Shown: positions 46,163-54,765 of the stretch, piece by piece
Layout of the letters: every line of letters starts with the position of its first letter
Position numbering within the stretch: the stretch's first letter is position 1
From: Comamonas composti DSM 21721
GTDB taxonomy: Bacteria > Pseudomonadota > Gammaproteobacteria > Burkholderiales > Burkholderiaceae_C
Direction: 5' to 3'
Assembly (NCBI RefSeq): GCF_000429845.1
Contig: NZ_AUCQ01000023.1
Span: 1-64,000 of the forward strand
Length of the DNA: 64,000 nucleotides
Program-made: the position numbers and the translations under genes
The notes under the pieces: model-generated
Told to the model about the DNA's origin: nothing
The model's database searches: none
What the model saw: the letters and a program-made list of their open reading frames with translations, nothing else

Positions 46163-47545
46163 CTAAATGATCCGAGAAAAGCGCGCCCTGTTTTGATCTG
46201 CCTGAAAGTAACGATCAAACACCATGGCTACAGCGCGCACGAAAAACCACCCCAAGGCCGTAACCTTAAAGCCTTCTTCGTTGATCTGCAGCAACCCCTG
46301 GCTTTCAAGATTTTTCAGAGCCTCCATCTCGGAAGGAAAGTACTCTCGGAAATTCAGCAGCCAGGCCTGCTCCATGGGCTCGAACAGAATCGCCCCCTGG
46401 CACATCAGTCCCATGATCACGGCTCGGCGCACCATGTCGTCGCGAGACAAGGCCAAACCTCGCACCACGGGCAGTTGCCCTGCGTCAATGGCGTCGTAAT
46501 ACTCCTCAAGGGTCTTTGCATTTTGGCTATAGCTCGCACCAACCTTGCCTATGGCCGAGACGCCAAGCGCGATCAGGTCACAGTCAGGCTGGGTACTGTA
46601 GCCCTGAAAATTGCGATGCAGCCGCCCCTGACGCTTGGCAACGGCAAGAGCATCGTCAGGCAAGGCGAAATGATCCATGCCGACATACACATAGCCGGCC
46701 TGCATGAACGCCTCAATGGAGCGCGACAGCATGGACAGTTTGGCCTCGCCACTTGGCAAGTCGGCGTCGGCGATGCGCCGCTGTGGCTTGAAGCGCTGCG
46801 GCAGGTGTGCGTAGGCATACAGAGCGATGCGGTCCGGCTTCAGTTCATTCACCTTGGCCAGGGTGCGCTCGAAGGACTCAGGAGTTTGTTTGGGCAAACC
46901 GTAGATCAGGTCCACGTTGATCGACGCAAACCCCAGCTGGCGTGCCGTGGACACCAAAGAGAAGACCTGCTCCGCCGGCTGCACGCGATGCACTGCAACC
47001 TGCACCTGTTCCTCGAAATCCTGAACACCGAAGCTCAAGCGGTTAAAGCCCAGCTCTTTGAGTACAGCCAGGCGCTCATCGGTCACGGTACGCGGATCGA
47101 CCTCGATCGAATATTCGCCACCAGGCTCCAGCTTGAAATGCTCGTGCAGCAACATTTTGAGGCTGCGCAACTCGTCATCCGACAAAAACGTGGGAGTCCC
47201 TCCACCCAAATGCAATTGACTTACAAGCTGCCCCTTTCCGCAGTGGGCAGTATGCAATGCCAGCTCCTTCTCTAGGTAGCGCAAATAAACTGCGGCGCGG
47301 TCATGGTGTTTTGTGACTATTTTGTTACAAGCACAGTAATAGCAAAGAGACTCGCAAAATGGCACATGCACGTACAACGACAAGGGCGTAGCCCGCGCGG
47401 CCGCACTGGCTTTGCGCTGCTGCAATGCCAGAACATAGTCCTTGGCGCCAAAAGCCTCCACAAATCTATCGGCCGTCGGGAACGATGTATATCGGGGTCC
47501 TGGGACATCGAAGCGCTTCAATAGCTCAGGGGTGACTGCTGTCAT
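46163..47545 (-). CDS. hemN: Oxygen-independent coproporphyrinogen III dehydrogenase
   Basis: The 460-residue radical-SAM enzyme makes protoporphyrinogen IX without oxygen. The cluster motif CESLCYYCACN (CxxxCxxC plus an extra cysteine) lies near residue 60, with GGGTPTFL and the YGLPKQT segment downstream. Length matches HemN rather than the shorter HemW. It diverges from fnr across a perfect FNR site. Confidence 0.95.
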   Translation of the reverse strand: MTAVTPELLKRFDVPGPRYTSFPTADRFVEAFGAKDYVLALQQRKASAAARATPLSLYVHVPFCESLCYYCACNKIVTKHHDRAAVYLRYLEKELALHTAHCGKGQLVSQLHLGGGTPTFLSDDELRSLKMLLHEHFKLEPGGEYSIEVDPRTVTDERLAVLKELGFNRLSFGVQDFEEQVQVAVHRVQPAEQVFSLVSTARQLGFASINVDLIYGLPKQTPESFERTLAKVNELKPDRIALYAYAHLPQRFKPQRRIADADLPSGEAKLSMLSRSIEAFMQAGYVYVGMDHFALPDDALAVAKRQGRLHRNFQGYSTQPDCDLIALGVSAIGKVGASYSQNAKTLEEYYDAIDAGQLPVVRGLALSRDDMVRRAVIMGLMCQGAILFEPMEQAWLLNFREYFPSEMEALKNLESQGLLQINEEGFKVTALGWFFVRAVAMVFDRYFQADQNRARFSRII

Positions 47546-47596
47546 GTATTTTTTCCTCTATTGGACACAATGTGCCCGAGACCCCCATCCACTGCC

Positions 47597-47610
47597 TTGA
47601 TTCACATCAA
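47597..47610. promoter_or_regulatory. FNR-binding site between hemN and fnr
   Basis: TTGATTCACATCAA matches the FNR consensus TTGATnnnnATCAA at every fixed position. It is 52 bases from the hemN start and 104 from the fnr start, so it may activate hemN anaerobically and adjust fnr itself. Confidence 0.88.
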
Positions 47611-47713
47611 AAATCAGGCTATCGTCACCTGCGACAATTTGACTCATTTATTCAATTACTTTTCATCTGCTCACCTGCACGATAAAAACTGCGCGTACTG
47701 CTGATTTCTGCCC

Positions 47714-48436
47714 ATGATTCTCCAAACCATCAAAGCCTCTTGTTCCACCTGCAATCTGCGCGAGCTGTGCTTGCCCGTGGGCCTGGATGCCGAGCAAATG
47801 CAGCGCATCGACGACATCGTGGCCACCAGGCGCAAGATCAAACGTGGAGGTCTTCTGTTTCGCAACGGCGAGGCCTTTACCTCGCTCTATGCAATTCGTA
47901 CAGGCTTTTTCAAGACCTGCGTCGCTACCGAGGATGGCCGCGATCAGGTCACGGGCTTTCAGATGGCCGGCGAAATCATTGGACTAGACGGCATCGTCAA
48001 TGAACACCACACCTGCGATGCTGTGGCTCTCGAAGACGCTGAAGTCTGCGTCATGCCTTTCGACAAGCTTGAACAGTTGTCACGTGAAGTCACGGCCTTG
48101 CAAAACCATGTGCACAAGGTCATGAGCCGCGAGATCGTGCGCGAGCACGGCGTCATGCTGCTCTTGGGCAGCATGCGTGCCGAAGAGCGCCTTGCAGCCT
48201 TTGTGCTGAATCTTGTCCAGCGCCTGCATGCTCGCGGCTTTTCCAAGTCGGAACTGGTGCTGCGCATGACGCGCGAGGAGATCGGCAGCTACCTGGGTCT
48301 CAAGCTCGAGACCGTAAGCCGCACCTTCTCCAAGTTTGCCGAGGAAGGGCTTATCGAGGTCAAGCAGCGCCATTTGCGCATTCTGGATACCGATGGACTC
48401 AAGTCCATAGTCAACGGCCAGCACTGCCAGGCGTGA
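47714..48436 (+). CDS. fnr: FNR-type oxygen-sensing transcriptional regulator
   Basis: The 240-residue Crp/Fnr protein has cluster-binding cysteines at 10, 13 and 19 (SCSTCNLRELC) and another in HHTCDAV at about 100, consistent with a [4Fe-4S] cluster. The helix-turn-helix recognition segment LKLETVSRTFSKF carries the E..SR residues that read TTGAT. The site in front of the gene fits autoregulation. Confidence 0.95.
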   Translation: MILQTIKASCSTCNLRELCLPVGLDAEQMQRIDDIVATRRKIKRGGLLFRNGEAFTSLYAIRTGFFKTCVATEDGRDQVTGFQMAGEIIGLDGIVNEHHTCDAVALEDAEVCVMPFDKLEQLSREVTALQNHVHKVMSREIVREHGVMLLLGSMRAEERLAAFVLNLVQRLHARGFSKSELVLRMTREEIGSYLGLKLETVSRTFSKFAEEGLIEVKQRHLRILDTDGLKSIVNGQHCQA

Positions 48437-48538
48437 ACTGAACCGGCATGCGGCAGGGCAGCACCTATCAAAAGGAGTGCTTTCCTGCGCCACCCCTTGG
48501 TGGTTAAGGCAGTAGCTCCTGCCTCGCAGACCCCAGCG

Positions 48539-48784
48539 TCAGCGCCTTATCTCCTGCAGCACCGGAAGGCTCAAGCTCCCCAGCCAGTTGGTCATCAGAC
48601 TGGAGAGTGCCGTCATGAGCCAGAAGACAAAGAAAGCCAGTGTATATGCACCCTGGCGTGACCACCCCATATCCGCCACCCAGTGCAAATCCAGCGGATC
48701 AACAAAGGCAAAGACCAGCATTTCCATGACTGCCGCAGTCAGAAAGGCCGGCCAGACAATCCACATCCAGCGTTGAGCCAACAT
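48539..48784 (-). CDS. Small membrane protein of unknown function
   Basis: The 81-residue protein has two predicted membrane helices (about 5-27 and 40-62), opening MLAQRWMWIVWPAFLTAAVMEM. CAGGAG precedes the chosen ATG by 7 bases, which supports this start over one 12 codons upstream. I do not recognise a family beyond a general resemblance to conserved Burkholderiales membrane proteins. Confidence 0.7.
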   Translation of the reverse strand: MLAQRWMWIVWPAFLTAAVMEMLVFAFVDPLDLHWVADMGWSRQGAYTLAFFVFWLMTALSSLMTNWLGSLSLPVLQEIRR

Positions 48785-48898
48785 AGGAGATCTCCTGGTG
48801 TTGTTGCGGTGATAAATCATTGTCCCGCGCTGCTATGCCTGGGGACCCTACGGAAAACCCGCGCTCAAACGGGGCCGCCCGGAAAATCTTCCGCACTT

Positions 48899-48928
48899 TG
48901 TTCGATGAAGAAAATCCTGAGATACAAT
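48899..48928 (+). promoter_or_regulatory. Probable tRNA-Gly promoter
   Basis: TTGTTC at 48899 and a GATACAAT box ending at 48928 form a plausible sigma-70 promoter about 50 bases before tRNA-Gly. Spacing is 17 or 19 depending on how the -10 is read. Confidence 0.4.
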
Positions 48929-48979
48929 AGCAGTCTGTTCTGTGAACTTTAGTGCTTCACAAAAACGCAGAACAGACAT

Positions 48980-49055
48980 GCGGGAATAGCTCAGTTGGTA
49001 GAGCGCAACCTTGCCAAGGTTGAGGTCGACGGTTCGAGACCGTTTTCCCGCTCCA
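48980..49055 (+). tRNA. tRNA-Gly (anticodon GCC)
   Basis: A complete cloverleaf starts GCGGGAATAGCTCAGTTGG. The anticodon loop CTTGCCAAG gives GCC. The T loop is GTTCGAGAC and the acceptor closes with TTCCCGC, then T and CCA encoded. Confidence 0.97.
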
Positions 49056-49061
49056 GTTTCA

Positions 49062-49087
49062 AAAGGGAAGCCAGGGCTTCCCTTTTT
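49062..49087 (+). terminator. Terminator after tRNA-Gly
   Basis: AAGGGAAGCC and GGCTTCCCTT pair around a two-base loop and are followed by TTTTAT. tRNA-Leu therefore probably has its own promoter. Confidence 0.85.
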
Positions 49088-49152
49088 TATTGCTGCACAG
49101 ATCGTTTCAGCGGCTTGCACGATGCATGCAAGTCGCCTAACGTGAGCGCATG

Positions 49153-49244
49153 GCCCCGATGGTGAAATTGGTAGACACTGCGGACTTAAAATCCGCCGCT
49201 TCCGTAACAGGGGCGTGCCGGTTCGATCCCGGCTCGGGGCACCA
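49153..49244 (+). tRNA. tRNA-Leu (anticodon TAA)
   Basis: A class II tRNA with a long variable arm. It starts GCCCCGATGGTGAAATTGG, has anticodon TAA within GGACTTAAAATCC, and ends with CTCGGGGC, A and CCA encoded. Confidence 0.97.
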
Positions 49245-49435
49245 ATCCGATCAGACAACTCTGCCACAGACTCAGACAAGCCGCGCTTGCAGGGCCGCGC
49301 AGGGCAAACATGAGAGAATCCCAGCTTGGCTTGGGGGCCAGTTTCGAGTCAGATGTGCTGATTCTGAAATGGCGACTGAACCCAAGCAGTTCGGCCGATC
49401 CGGCTGACGCAAGCCCTATCCTCTCACACGAGAAC

Positions 49436-50065
49436 ATGCCACATTACAACGCTCCTTTTGAAATCCACGTCCATGGTCAAGTCCTGCTTCGCGCGGATGT
49501 CACATACGAGCAGCTGCAGGATGCCTTGAAGCCGTTGTGGAAGTACGCAGGTGCCCGCTCGCTGGCCGATGGAGCGGGCAGCGCCTACGAGGAAGAGCCC
49601 GGCATCCAGTTCGACACCAAGGAGCACTTGCTGCAGATGTGCTGGAGCGTGAGTGGCGATAATGACTTTCGTCAATCCCTGGACGATATGTGCATGGGCA
49701 TCAACGAACTCGCCGAACAAGGCGCGGCCATTGAAGTCACTTTCTACGATACCGAATTTGACGAAGAGGATGAGCCCGAGGAAGCTGAATCTCGCGATGA
49801 CTTTCTCATGCTGTTCGTAGGCCCGACACCTGCGGCGATCATGCAAGTTCAGCGTGACCTGCTGGTGCAGGATGTGGTGAACCTGATGGAGCGTCACTTC
49901 GATGGATCCGAGCTCGGTGGCGTGGTGCAGGAGATCGACAAGCTGTTCTCCCAGCGCTTTGATGCCCTGGTGAGCTCGCTTGAACTCGGCAAGCCTCCGC
50001 GTGGCCTGGGCGGATCCGGTACGGGCGGTCATGGTGGTGGTCGCCGTCCTCGCCACCTGCACTAA
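49436..50065 (+). CDS. Conserved hypothetical protein, acidic
   Basis: The 209-residue protein is soluble and acidic in the middle (EFDEEDEPEEAE, about 106-117) with a Gly/Arg/His-rich end (GGHGGGRRPRHLH). I recognise no catalytic motif. The even pattern of hydrophobic residues suggests a folded alpha/beta protein. ATG at 49436 is preferred to one in the leader; the leader from 49245 has no other gene. It reads like a lineage-restricted conserved gene. Confidence 0.65.
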   Translation: MPHYNAPFEIHVHGQVLLRADVTYEQLQDALKPLWKYAGARSLADGAGSAYEEEPGIQFDTKEHLLQMCWSVSGDNDFRQSLDDMCMGINELAEQGAAIEVTFYDTEFDEEDEPEEAESRDDFLMLFVGPTPAAIMQVQRDLLVQDVVNLMERHFDGSELGGVVQEIDKLFSQRFDALVSSLELGKPPRGLGGSGTGGHGGGRRPRHLH

Positions 50066-50098
50066 TCCTTTGTGCCCGGGCTGATGACCGGGCTGCAC

Positions 50099-50731
50099 AT
50101 GGCTTTGCACAGTTCCCCAAAATACAGCGGTGCACTGAACAACACTGCGCCAGGCGGCAAGCCCCCCTGCCATCCGGCCCTGCCCTACCTGTCAGCCTAT
50201 CCAGCGCCGCTGCGCGAACAAGCCCGTCAATGGCTTCAGCAGGACAAGCTTGAGCCCTGGCTGCTGGACAAACACCCCCAGCCCCACGACCTGCGCACCG
50301 ACAAGGCCTTGTACGGCTATGTCGCCGAGCTCAGAAGCAGGTATATGCGCAATGCGGCTCAACTGCAGAAAGTCCTCTACGACAGCAAGCTGCATGTGGT
50401 GCACAACGCCCTGGGCCTGCATACACGCAAGGCACAGGTACACGGAAGCCGGATCAACACCCGGCACGAGATACGCATCGCTGCCCTGTTCAAGCAGACA
50501 CCCGAGGCTTTCCTGCGCATGATCGTGGTGCATGAGCTGGCCCATCTACGCGAACCCGAGCATGACAAGGCGTTCTACCAGCTTTGCACGCACATGCTGC
50601 CCGACTACCACCAGTTGGAGTTCGAGCTGCGCCTCTACCTCAGCTGGAGCGAACATGCAGGGCGCAGCCTGTGGCAGCCGGATCAGGCTGCGACTGCAGG
50701 CTCGGGCACGACAACCGCCGAACAGTCCTGA
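50099..50731 (+). CDS. YgjP-like metal-dependent hydrolase
   Basis: The product (about 210 residues) has the zinc-metallopeptidase motif VVHELAHLREPEHDKAFYQL (about residues 141-160; HELAH with a distal His/Glu) and the family ending LPDYHQLEFELRLYL. The N-terminus has several possible starts (GTG 50072, ATG 50084 and 50099). Its substrate is unknown. The last 49 bases overlap the end of convergent murI. Confidence 0.8.
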   Translation: MALHSSPKYSGALNNTAPGGKPPCHPALPYLSAYPAPLREQARQWLQQDKLEPWLLDKHPQPHDLRTDKALYGYVAELRSRYMRNAAQLQKVLYDSKLHVVHNALGLHTRKAQVHGSRINTRHEIRIAALFKQTPEAFLRMIVVHELAHLREPEHDKAFYQLCTHMLPDYHQLEFELRLYLSWSEHAGRSLWQPDQAATAGSGTTTAEQS

Positions 50732-51558
50732 GCCGGCAGCTCCAGCCAGCGTCGAGCCGCAGACTGCAAGGCTGCCAGCGAGCCCGTGGTCATCAAGTGC
50801 ATCCGCCCCTGGGCCTTGCCCTCCCCCTCGGCGGCCAGGGCCTGGATTTGCAGCAGCACTCGCCGCGTCTGGCGCGCAACGGCAGCCCCGGTATCGATGA
50901 GCTGTATGTCCGGCCCCAGCAGGGCGCGCAAATGCTCTCGCACGAACACATAGTGTGTACAACCCAGGACCAGGGCATCGATCTCCCCCGTCTTGTGCCC
51001 AAAATGGCCTAAAGCGCTTGTGTAGCGTGCGCAGAGCGCTCTTATTTCAGTAGTCTCTGGAGACAAGGGCTCGGGCTCTTCCGTGCTTTGCTCTATGGCC
51101 TTGGCCAGGCCATCGCAGGCCTGCACATGAAACTGTCTGCCTCCGCCATGCATGGCCAGCAGCTTCGTAAAGCGCGCACTGCTGACCGTGCCGCGCGTTG
51201 CCATGACCCCTACATGACCCGTCTGGCTACTCAAGGCTGCGGGCTTGATCGCAGGCTCTACGCCTATCAAGGGCAGGTCGGGCATATGGGCGCGCAGCAT
51301 TTCCACAGCCGCAGCGGTCGCCGTATTGCAGGCGATCACCAGCGCCTTGATGGCGTACTGCTCCCGCAGATAGTGGGCAATGGCACGAGTGCGCTGCTGC
51401 ACGAAAACATCGCCGCGCGCATCACCGTAGGGAGCATTGCCACTGTCGGCAAGATACACAAAGCTTTCATGCGGCAGCTCATGGCGCAGCGCCTGCAATA
51501 CGCTAAGCCCGCCAATACCGCTATCAAAAACGCCAACCGGCGATGTCGAAAAAATCAT
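50683..51558 (-). CDS. murI: Glutamate racemase
   Basis: The 291-residue cofactor-free racemase makes D-glutamate for peptidoglycan. The two catalytic cysteines are in VIACNTATAAA and VLGCTHYVF, and the N-terminal VGVFDSGIGGLSVLQAL is diagnostic. A segment of about 20 residues around ETTEIRALCARYTSALG (about 180-200) is coded by AT-richer DNA and looks like an insertion. The ATG at 51558 is chosen; an upstream one adds 10 residues. Confidence 0.94.
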   Translation of the reverse strand: MIFSTSPVGVFDSGIGGLSVLQALRHELPHESFVYLADSGNAPYGDARGDVFVQQRTRAIAHYLREQYAIKALVIACNTATAAAVEMLRAHMPDLPLIGVEPAIKPAALSSQTGHVGVMATRGTVSSARFTKLLAMHGGGRQFHVQACDGLAKAIEQSTEEPEPLSPETTEIRALCARYTSALGHFGHKTGEIDALVLGCTHYVFVREHLRALLGPDIQLIDTGAAVARQTRRVLLQIQALAAEGEGKAQGRMHLMTTGSLAALQSAARRWLELPAQDCSAVVVPEPAVAA

Positions 51559-51625
51559 AAGAACCCACAGAGCACAAGCCAGACCCACAGTATGCGGCCA
51601 GCCTCAGAGCTGGCCACAGTTCTCA

Positions 51626-51892
51626 GAACGTGTTTACGATCTCCTCGGCGCCGCGCCAGTGTCTGTGCGGGATGGAATACAAGGCGCGATACCGCAGCAA
51701 TAGCCGTGCTATTGCGAGGATTCGCAACGCTGTAGACCGCCCGCAAAGGCACTGGCCCAAAGGGTTGGAGCGAAATCGGGCGATTTCCTAGCGCTAAAGC
51801 TTGCTTGCACCCCGGTGCAAGCTGCGCCCCATCGCTTTGAACTCATCCCGATTGCGCTCCAACGCGGCAGCGTAGAGATCGTAAACACGTTC
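51626..51892. mobile_element. MITE-like element with 18-base terminal inverted repeats
   Basis: GAACGTGTTTACGATCTC at 51626-51643 is exactly inverted at 51875-51892. Both ends are flanked by TCA (51623-51625 and 51893-51895), a 3-base target duplication. The 267-base interior has no transposase gene and contains its own smaller inverted repeats (CGAAATCGGGCGATTTC; GCTTGCACCCCGGTGCAAGC). The TNA duplication resembles that of IS5-family elements. The right duplication forms the TGA stop of the next gene. Confidence 0.82.
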
Positions 51893-52420
51893 TCAACGCT
51901 GCCGCCCCGTGTTGAGCGGCAGCCCGCACTGCGCACAAAAGGCATCGTCGCGGCCGACCTCATGACCTGCCGGGCACTGGCTTGGCTCCTGCAGATCGGG
52001 CTTGTGCATGACCGAGTAGAAGATGCAGAAAGCAGCACCATAAAACAGCATCCAGTGGCCCGAGGCCAGCCGGGCCTCCGAAAACCCGCCTGCGGGACTA
52101 CCACCGGCCAACTGGAGCACGAAATTGAGCAAGGCATAGGCCAGCAGACCATAGGCAGCACCGCGCATCCAGGGCGGGCAGCCGGCCAGCACCTGACGCC
52201 AGGAAAGATTCATGCGCTCACTCCGGGTCGCCCGCCTGGCGATCAGTACGGCCGGAAACCAGACCACGAACACGCCCATGGTCAAGGTGGACATGATGTT
52301 TTCCCTGAAAGGCTCCAGCACCAAAGGAAGGCCGACAAAAAGCGCCGCCAGATGCGCAAGAAAACTCGTCACCAGACCAGCGCCGGCGAGCAGCATCAAA
52401 ACAAGCAGCAAGAGATTCAT
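51893..52420 (-). CDS. Membrane protein with C-terminal zinc ribbon
   Basis: The 175-residue protein has about four membrane helices (starting MNLLLLVLMLLAGAGLVTSF). A short C-terminal zinc-ribbon-like motif, CPAGHEVGRDDAFCAQCG, follows. I do not recognise the family by name. The stop codon lies at the edge of the MITE, so the C-terminus is at the pre-insertion position or nearly so. Confidence 0.7.
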   Translation of the reverse strand: MNLLLLVLMLLAGAGLVTSFLAHLAALFVGLPLVLEPFRENIMSTLTMGVFVVWFPAVLIARRATRSERMNLSWRQVLAGCPPWMRGAAYGLLAYALLNFVLQLAGGSPAGGFSEARLASGHWMLFYGAAFCIFYSVMHKPDLQEPSQCPAGHEVGRDDAFCAQCGLPLNTGRQR

Positions 52421-52465
52421 ATTCTTCTTCAGGGCAAGCCAAGGATCGCAAGTATCGACCTGAAA

Positions 52466-53044
52466 TCAGGCGGAATCTGCAGGCGCCGCCGAAACCCCGG
52501 CCACCCACTGGCTGCGGTTCAGGCGATACAGGCAATGCCGACGCAGCGCATGTCCATCAGGCAAGGCGGGATGATCGAAATCCTGCACCTCGCGCTCCAT
52601 GCCCAGGCGCCGCATGACAGCCTGCGAGCGCAGATTGGACAAAGCCGTGAACGCAACCACAGACGGCAGCTGCAACACCTCGAACGCATAGGCCAAGGCG
52701 ATGCGCGCGCCCTCGCTCGCCAGCCCCTGCCCCCAGAAAGGCCGGGCCAGGCGCCAGCCTATTTCCACACAGGGCTGAAAGGGCAAGGCATCCTCGGGCA
52801 CATGCAGGCCTATGAAGCCCATGAACCGGCCGCTGGTCTTGTGCTCGGCCGCCCAGAAACCCCAGCCACGTGGCTCGATCAAGCCACGGATCTTGTCAGC
52901 CATGGCATGGCTTTGAGCACTCGACAGCACGGCAGGAAAATGCTCCATCACATGAGGGTCGGCATTGAGTTGCGCAAACGGTTCATAGTCCGCATCGCGC
53001 CATTGGCGCAAAACAACACGCGGCGAACAAAGCTCGACAGGCAT
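52466..53044 (-). CDS. GNAT-family N-acetyltransferase (RimJ/RimL-like)
   Basis: The 192-residue protein has the acetyl-CoA fold. The N-terminal PRVVLRQWRDADYEPFAQLN and the acyl-CoA loop segment ARPFWGQGLASEGARIALAYAF (shown partly as RPFWGQGLASEGARIAL) are clear, with NLRSQAVMRRLGM toward the C-terminus. The ATG at 53044 fits the family; an upstream one adds 24 residues. The substrate is unknown. Confidence 0.85.
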   Translation of the reverse strand: MPVELCSPRVVLRQWRDADYEPFAQLNADPHVMEHFPAVLSSAQSHAMADKIRGLIEPRGWGFWAAEHKTSGRFMGFIGLHVPEDALPFQPCVEIGWRLARPFWGQGLASEGARIALAYAFEVLQLPSVVAFTALSNLRSQAVMRRLGMEREVQDFDHPALPDGHALRRHCLYRLNRSQWVAGVSAAPADSA

Positions 53045-53319
53045 CAAAATCTCTCTGGATACGAAATCACGCAAGACTACAGCCAATCCCGATCTCCATT
53101 TGGGATGGCGCGGCATCTCTCTCCAAATCAGCGCCGCACAATGCGCTCTTCAGACCCCACCGCCCAAGGCGAGGGTGATGAAGTGCAAGGTGAAGAGACA
53201 AGGCGCGATTCCGACCCTGCCGGCAACCATGGATTTGCCGGGCCTTTGTCCTGTACCACGGCCTTTAAGACGAGGGCTCCACTTTCATAATGGGCTGCAC
53301 CTTCCTATCCAGCCCCGCC

Positions 53320-54012
53320 ATGAGCCCTCATCCACCCATAGCCCACAACACGGAAGACGTGCTGCTCAGTCTGTGTAACTCGGTCTCCCACGTACTGACT
53401 CTGGCCACACAGTGCCAGATACGCTATTCGGGAATGGTTCAGCGCATCAACAAGACCAGCCTCAAGCCAGACATAGGCTGCTTCGTTCTTGTCGATGGCG
53501 GCTTCTCGGGCCTGGTCATCATCAACTTCTCGGCCGATGCGGCCATGGAGCTCTACCGCAGCTATATGTTGAGCATGGGCATGGGCGAGTCCGACCTCGC
53601 GAGCTCCTACACCTCGGATGATGTGAGCAACGTCATGGGCGAGCTCATGAACCAGGTCGTGGGCGACTTCACAAGCAAGGTGCAGCGCGAGCTGCAGACC
53701 TACATCACGCAAAGCCAGCCCAAGATGATCCGGCTCAACAAGCAGGTCAACCTCAGCGTGGACGCCAACCTGGACAGCCCCGAAGCCCGGCGCGTGACCT
53801 TCTACACCGGCAACCACAACATTTTTTACCTGGAGCTGGCCATGGACCGCACGGAGTTCATCAAGGCCGTGGACTTCGTACCCCAGGACAGGCCCGATCC
53901 CGACGCCCTCATGGCCCAGGCACGCCCCGCAACACGCCCTGGGGCCCATGCCGCAAGCCATGGCAATGACAGCCCTGATACCGACGAGCTGCTCAAATCC
54001 CTGGGCATGTAG
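53320..54012 (+). CDS. CheX-like protein (DUF3334 family)
   Basis: The 230-residue protein resembles DUF3334, which is related to chemotaxis CheX/CheC phosphatases. Conserved parts include KPDIGCFVLVDGGFSGLVII, MGELMNQVVGDFTSKVQREL (the helix that in CheX carries the E-xx-N motif, here ELMN) and NIFYLELAMDRTEF. No other chemotaxis genes are nearby. A phosphatase or adaptor role is inferred. Confidence 0.7.
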   Translation: MSPHPPIAHNTEDVLLSLCNSVSHVLTLATQCQIRYSGMVQRINKTSLKPDIGCFVLVDGGFSGLVIINFSADAAMELYRSYMLSMGMGESDLASSYTSDDVSNVMGELMNQVVGDFTSKVQRELQTYITQSQPKMIRLNKQVNLSVDANLDSPEARRVTFYTGNHNIFYLELAMDRTEFIKAVDFVPQDRPDPDALMAQARPATRPGAHAASHGNDSPDTDELLKSLGM

Positions 54013-54036
54013 GCCTCATCTACGACCTGCATTCCG

Positions 54037-54080
54037 AACACTGCCAGCGCCGGGGCCCAACCCTGCGGCCAGTGTTTTTT
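54037..54080 (+). terminator. Terminator after the CheX-like gene
   Basis: AACACTG (54037) and CAGTGTT (54070) close a GC-rich hairpin followed by TTTTTT. It is 25 bases past the stop codon. Confidence 0.75.
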
Positions 54081-54158
54081 ATCACCTTGGCGACCACGGA
54101 GATTTTTGGGTCACCCATATAATTTGAATGCCAACTATTTGAAGATCACATAAATTTC

Positions 54159-54695
54159 ATGCCTCAGCACGACAAGAAGCAGTCCTCCTCTGCGCAGGAC
54201 TTGCAGCGCCACTTCATGTTCACGCTGGGGCAGGTCAACAAGCAGTGGCGGCGAACGCTTGATCAACTGCTGGCACCCATGGGGCTGAGCCAGGCACTGT
54301 GGATGCCGCTCATGCACCTGGCTCGCAGCCCTCAGGCCATGCGGCAAAAGGACCTGGCTCACTCCCTGGGCTTGGACAGTTCGTCCGTCGTGCGCCTGGT
54401 CGACGGCCTCGCCACCCAGGGCTGGATAGAGCGGGTGCACGACAGCGACCGCCGCGTCAAAAAGCTGCAGCTCACGCCTGCAGGCCGGGCCCAGGCCGAG
54501 ACCGTTCAGCAACTGGTACAGCAGACGCGCACCCAAGTGCTGGGCAGCATCCCGGCCGCTGAACTCGCGGCTTCATTTGCCATCATGGAGCGCCTGCTCC
54601 AGGCCATGGCCGACCTTTCTCCCGTGGATGAAGCACACGATTCTTCGCAACCGCGACCCCAGCGCTCCCTCAGACCGCACCCTCACACGAACTAG
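54159..54695 (+). CDS. MarR-family transcriptional regulator
   Basis: The 178-residue protein has the winged-helix core (about 50-115) with QKDLAHSLGLDSSSVVRLVDGLATQGWIERV and DSDRRVKKLQLT. It is 70 bases upstream of a multidrug transporter in the same direction, a usual repressor-pump pair. Upstream DNA (54115-54150) has the AT-rich repeats ATTTGAATG and ATTTGAAG that may hold its operator. Confidence 0.88.
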   Translation: MPQHDKKQSSSAQDLQRHFMFTLGQVNKQWRRTLDQLLAPMGLSQALWMPLMHLARSPQAMRQKDLAHSLGLDSSSVVRLVDGLATQGWIERVHDSDRRVKKLQLTPAGRAQAETVQQLVQQTRTQVLGSIPAAELAASFAIMERLLQAMADLSPVDEAHDSSQPRPQRSLRPHPHTN

Positions 54696-54765
54696 CCCCC
54701 TCGCTCAGCCCCCGGTTGTCGACCTGCCTTCAGTCCGTGCCCCCCCAGCTCTCCCCCCGTTCTTC

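Noticed and set aside
48848..49437. Minus frames across the two tRNA genes
   Set aside because: They translate tRNA sequence and are a well-known artefact.
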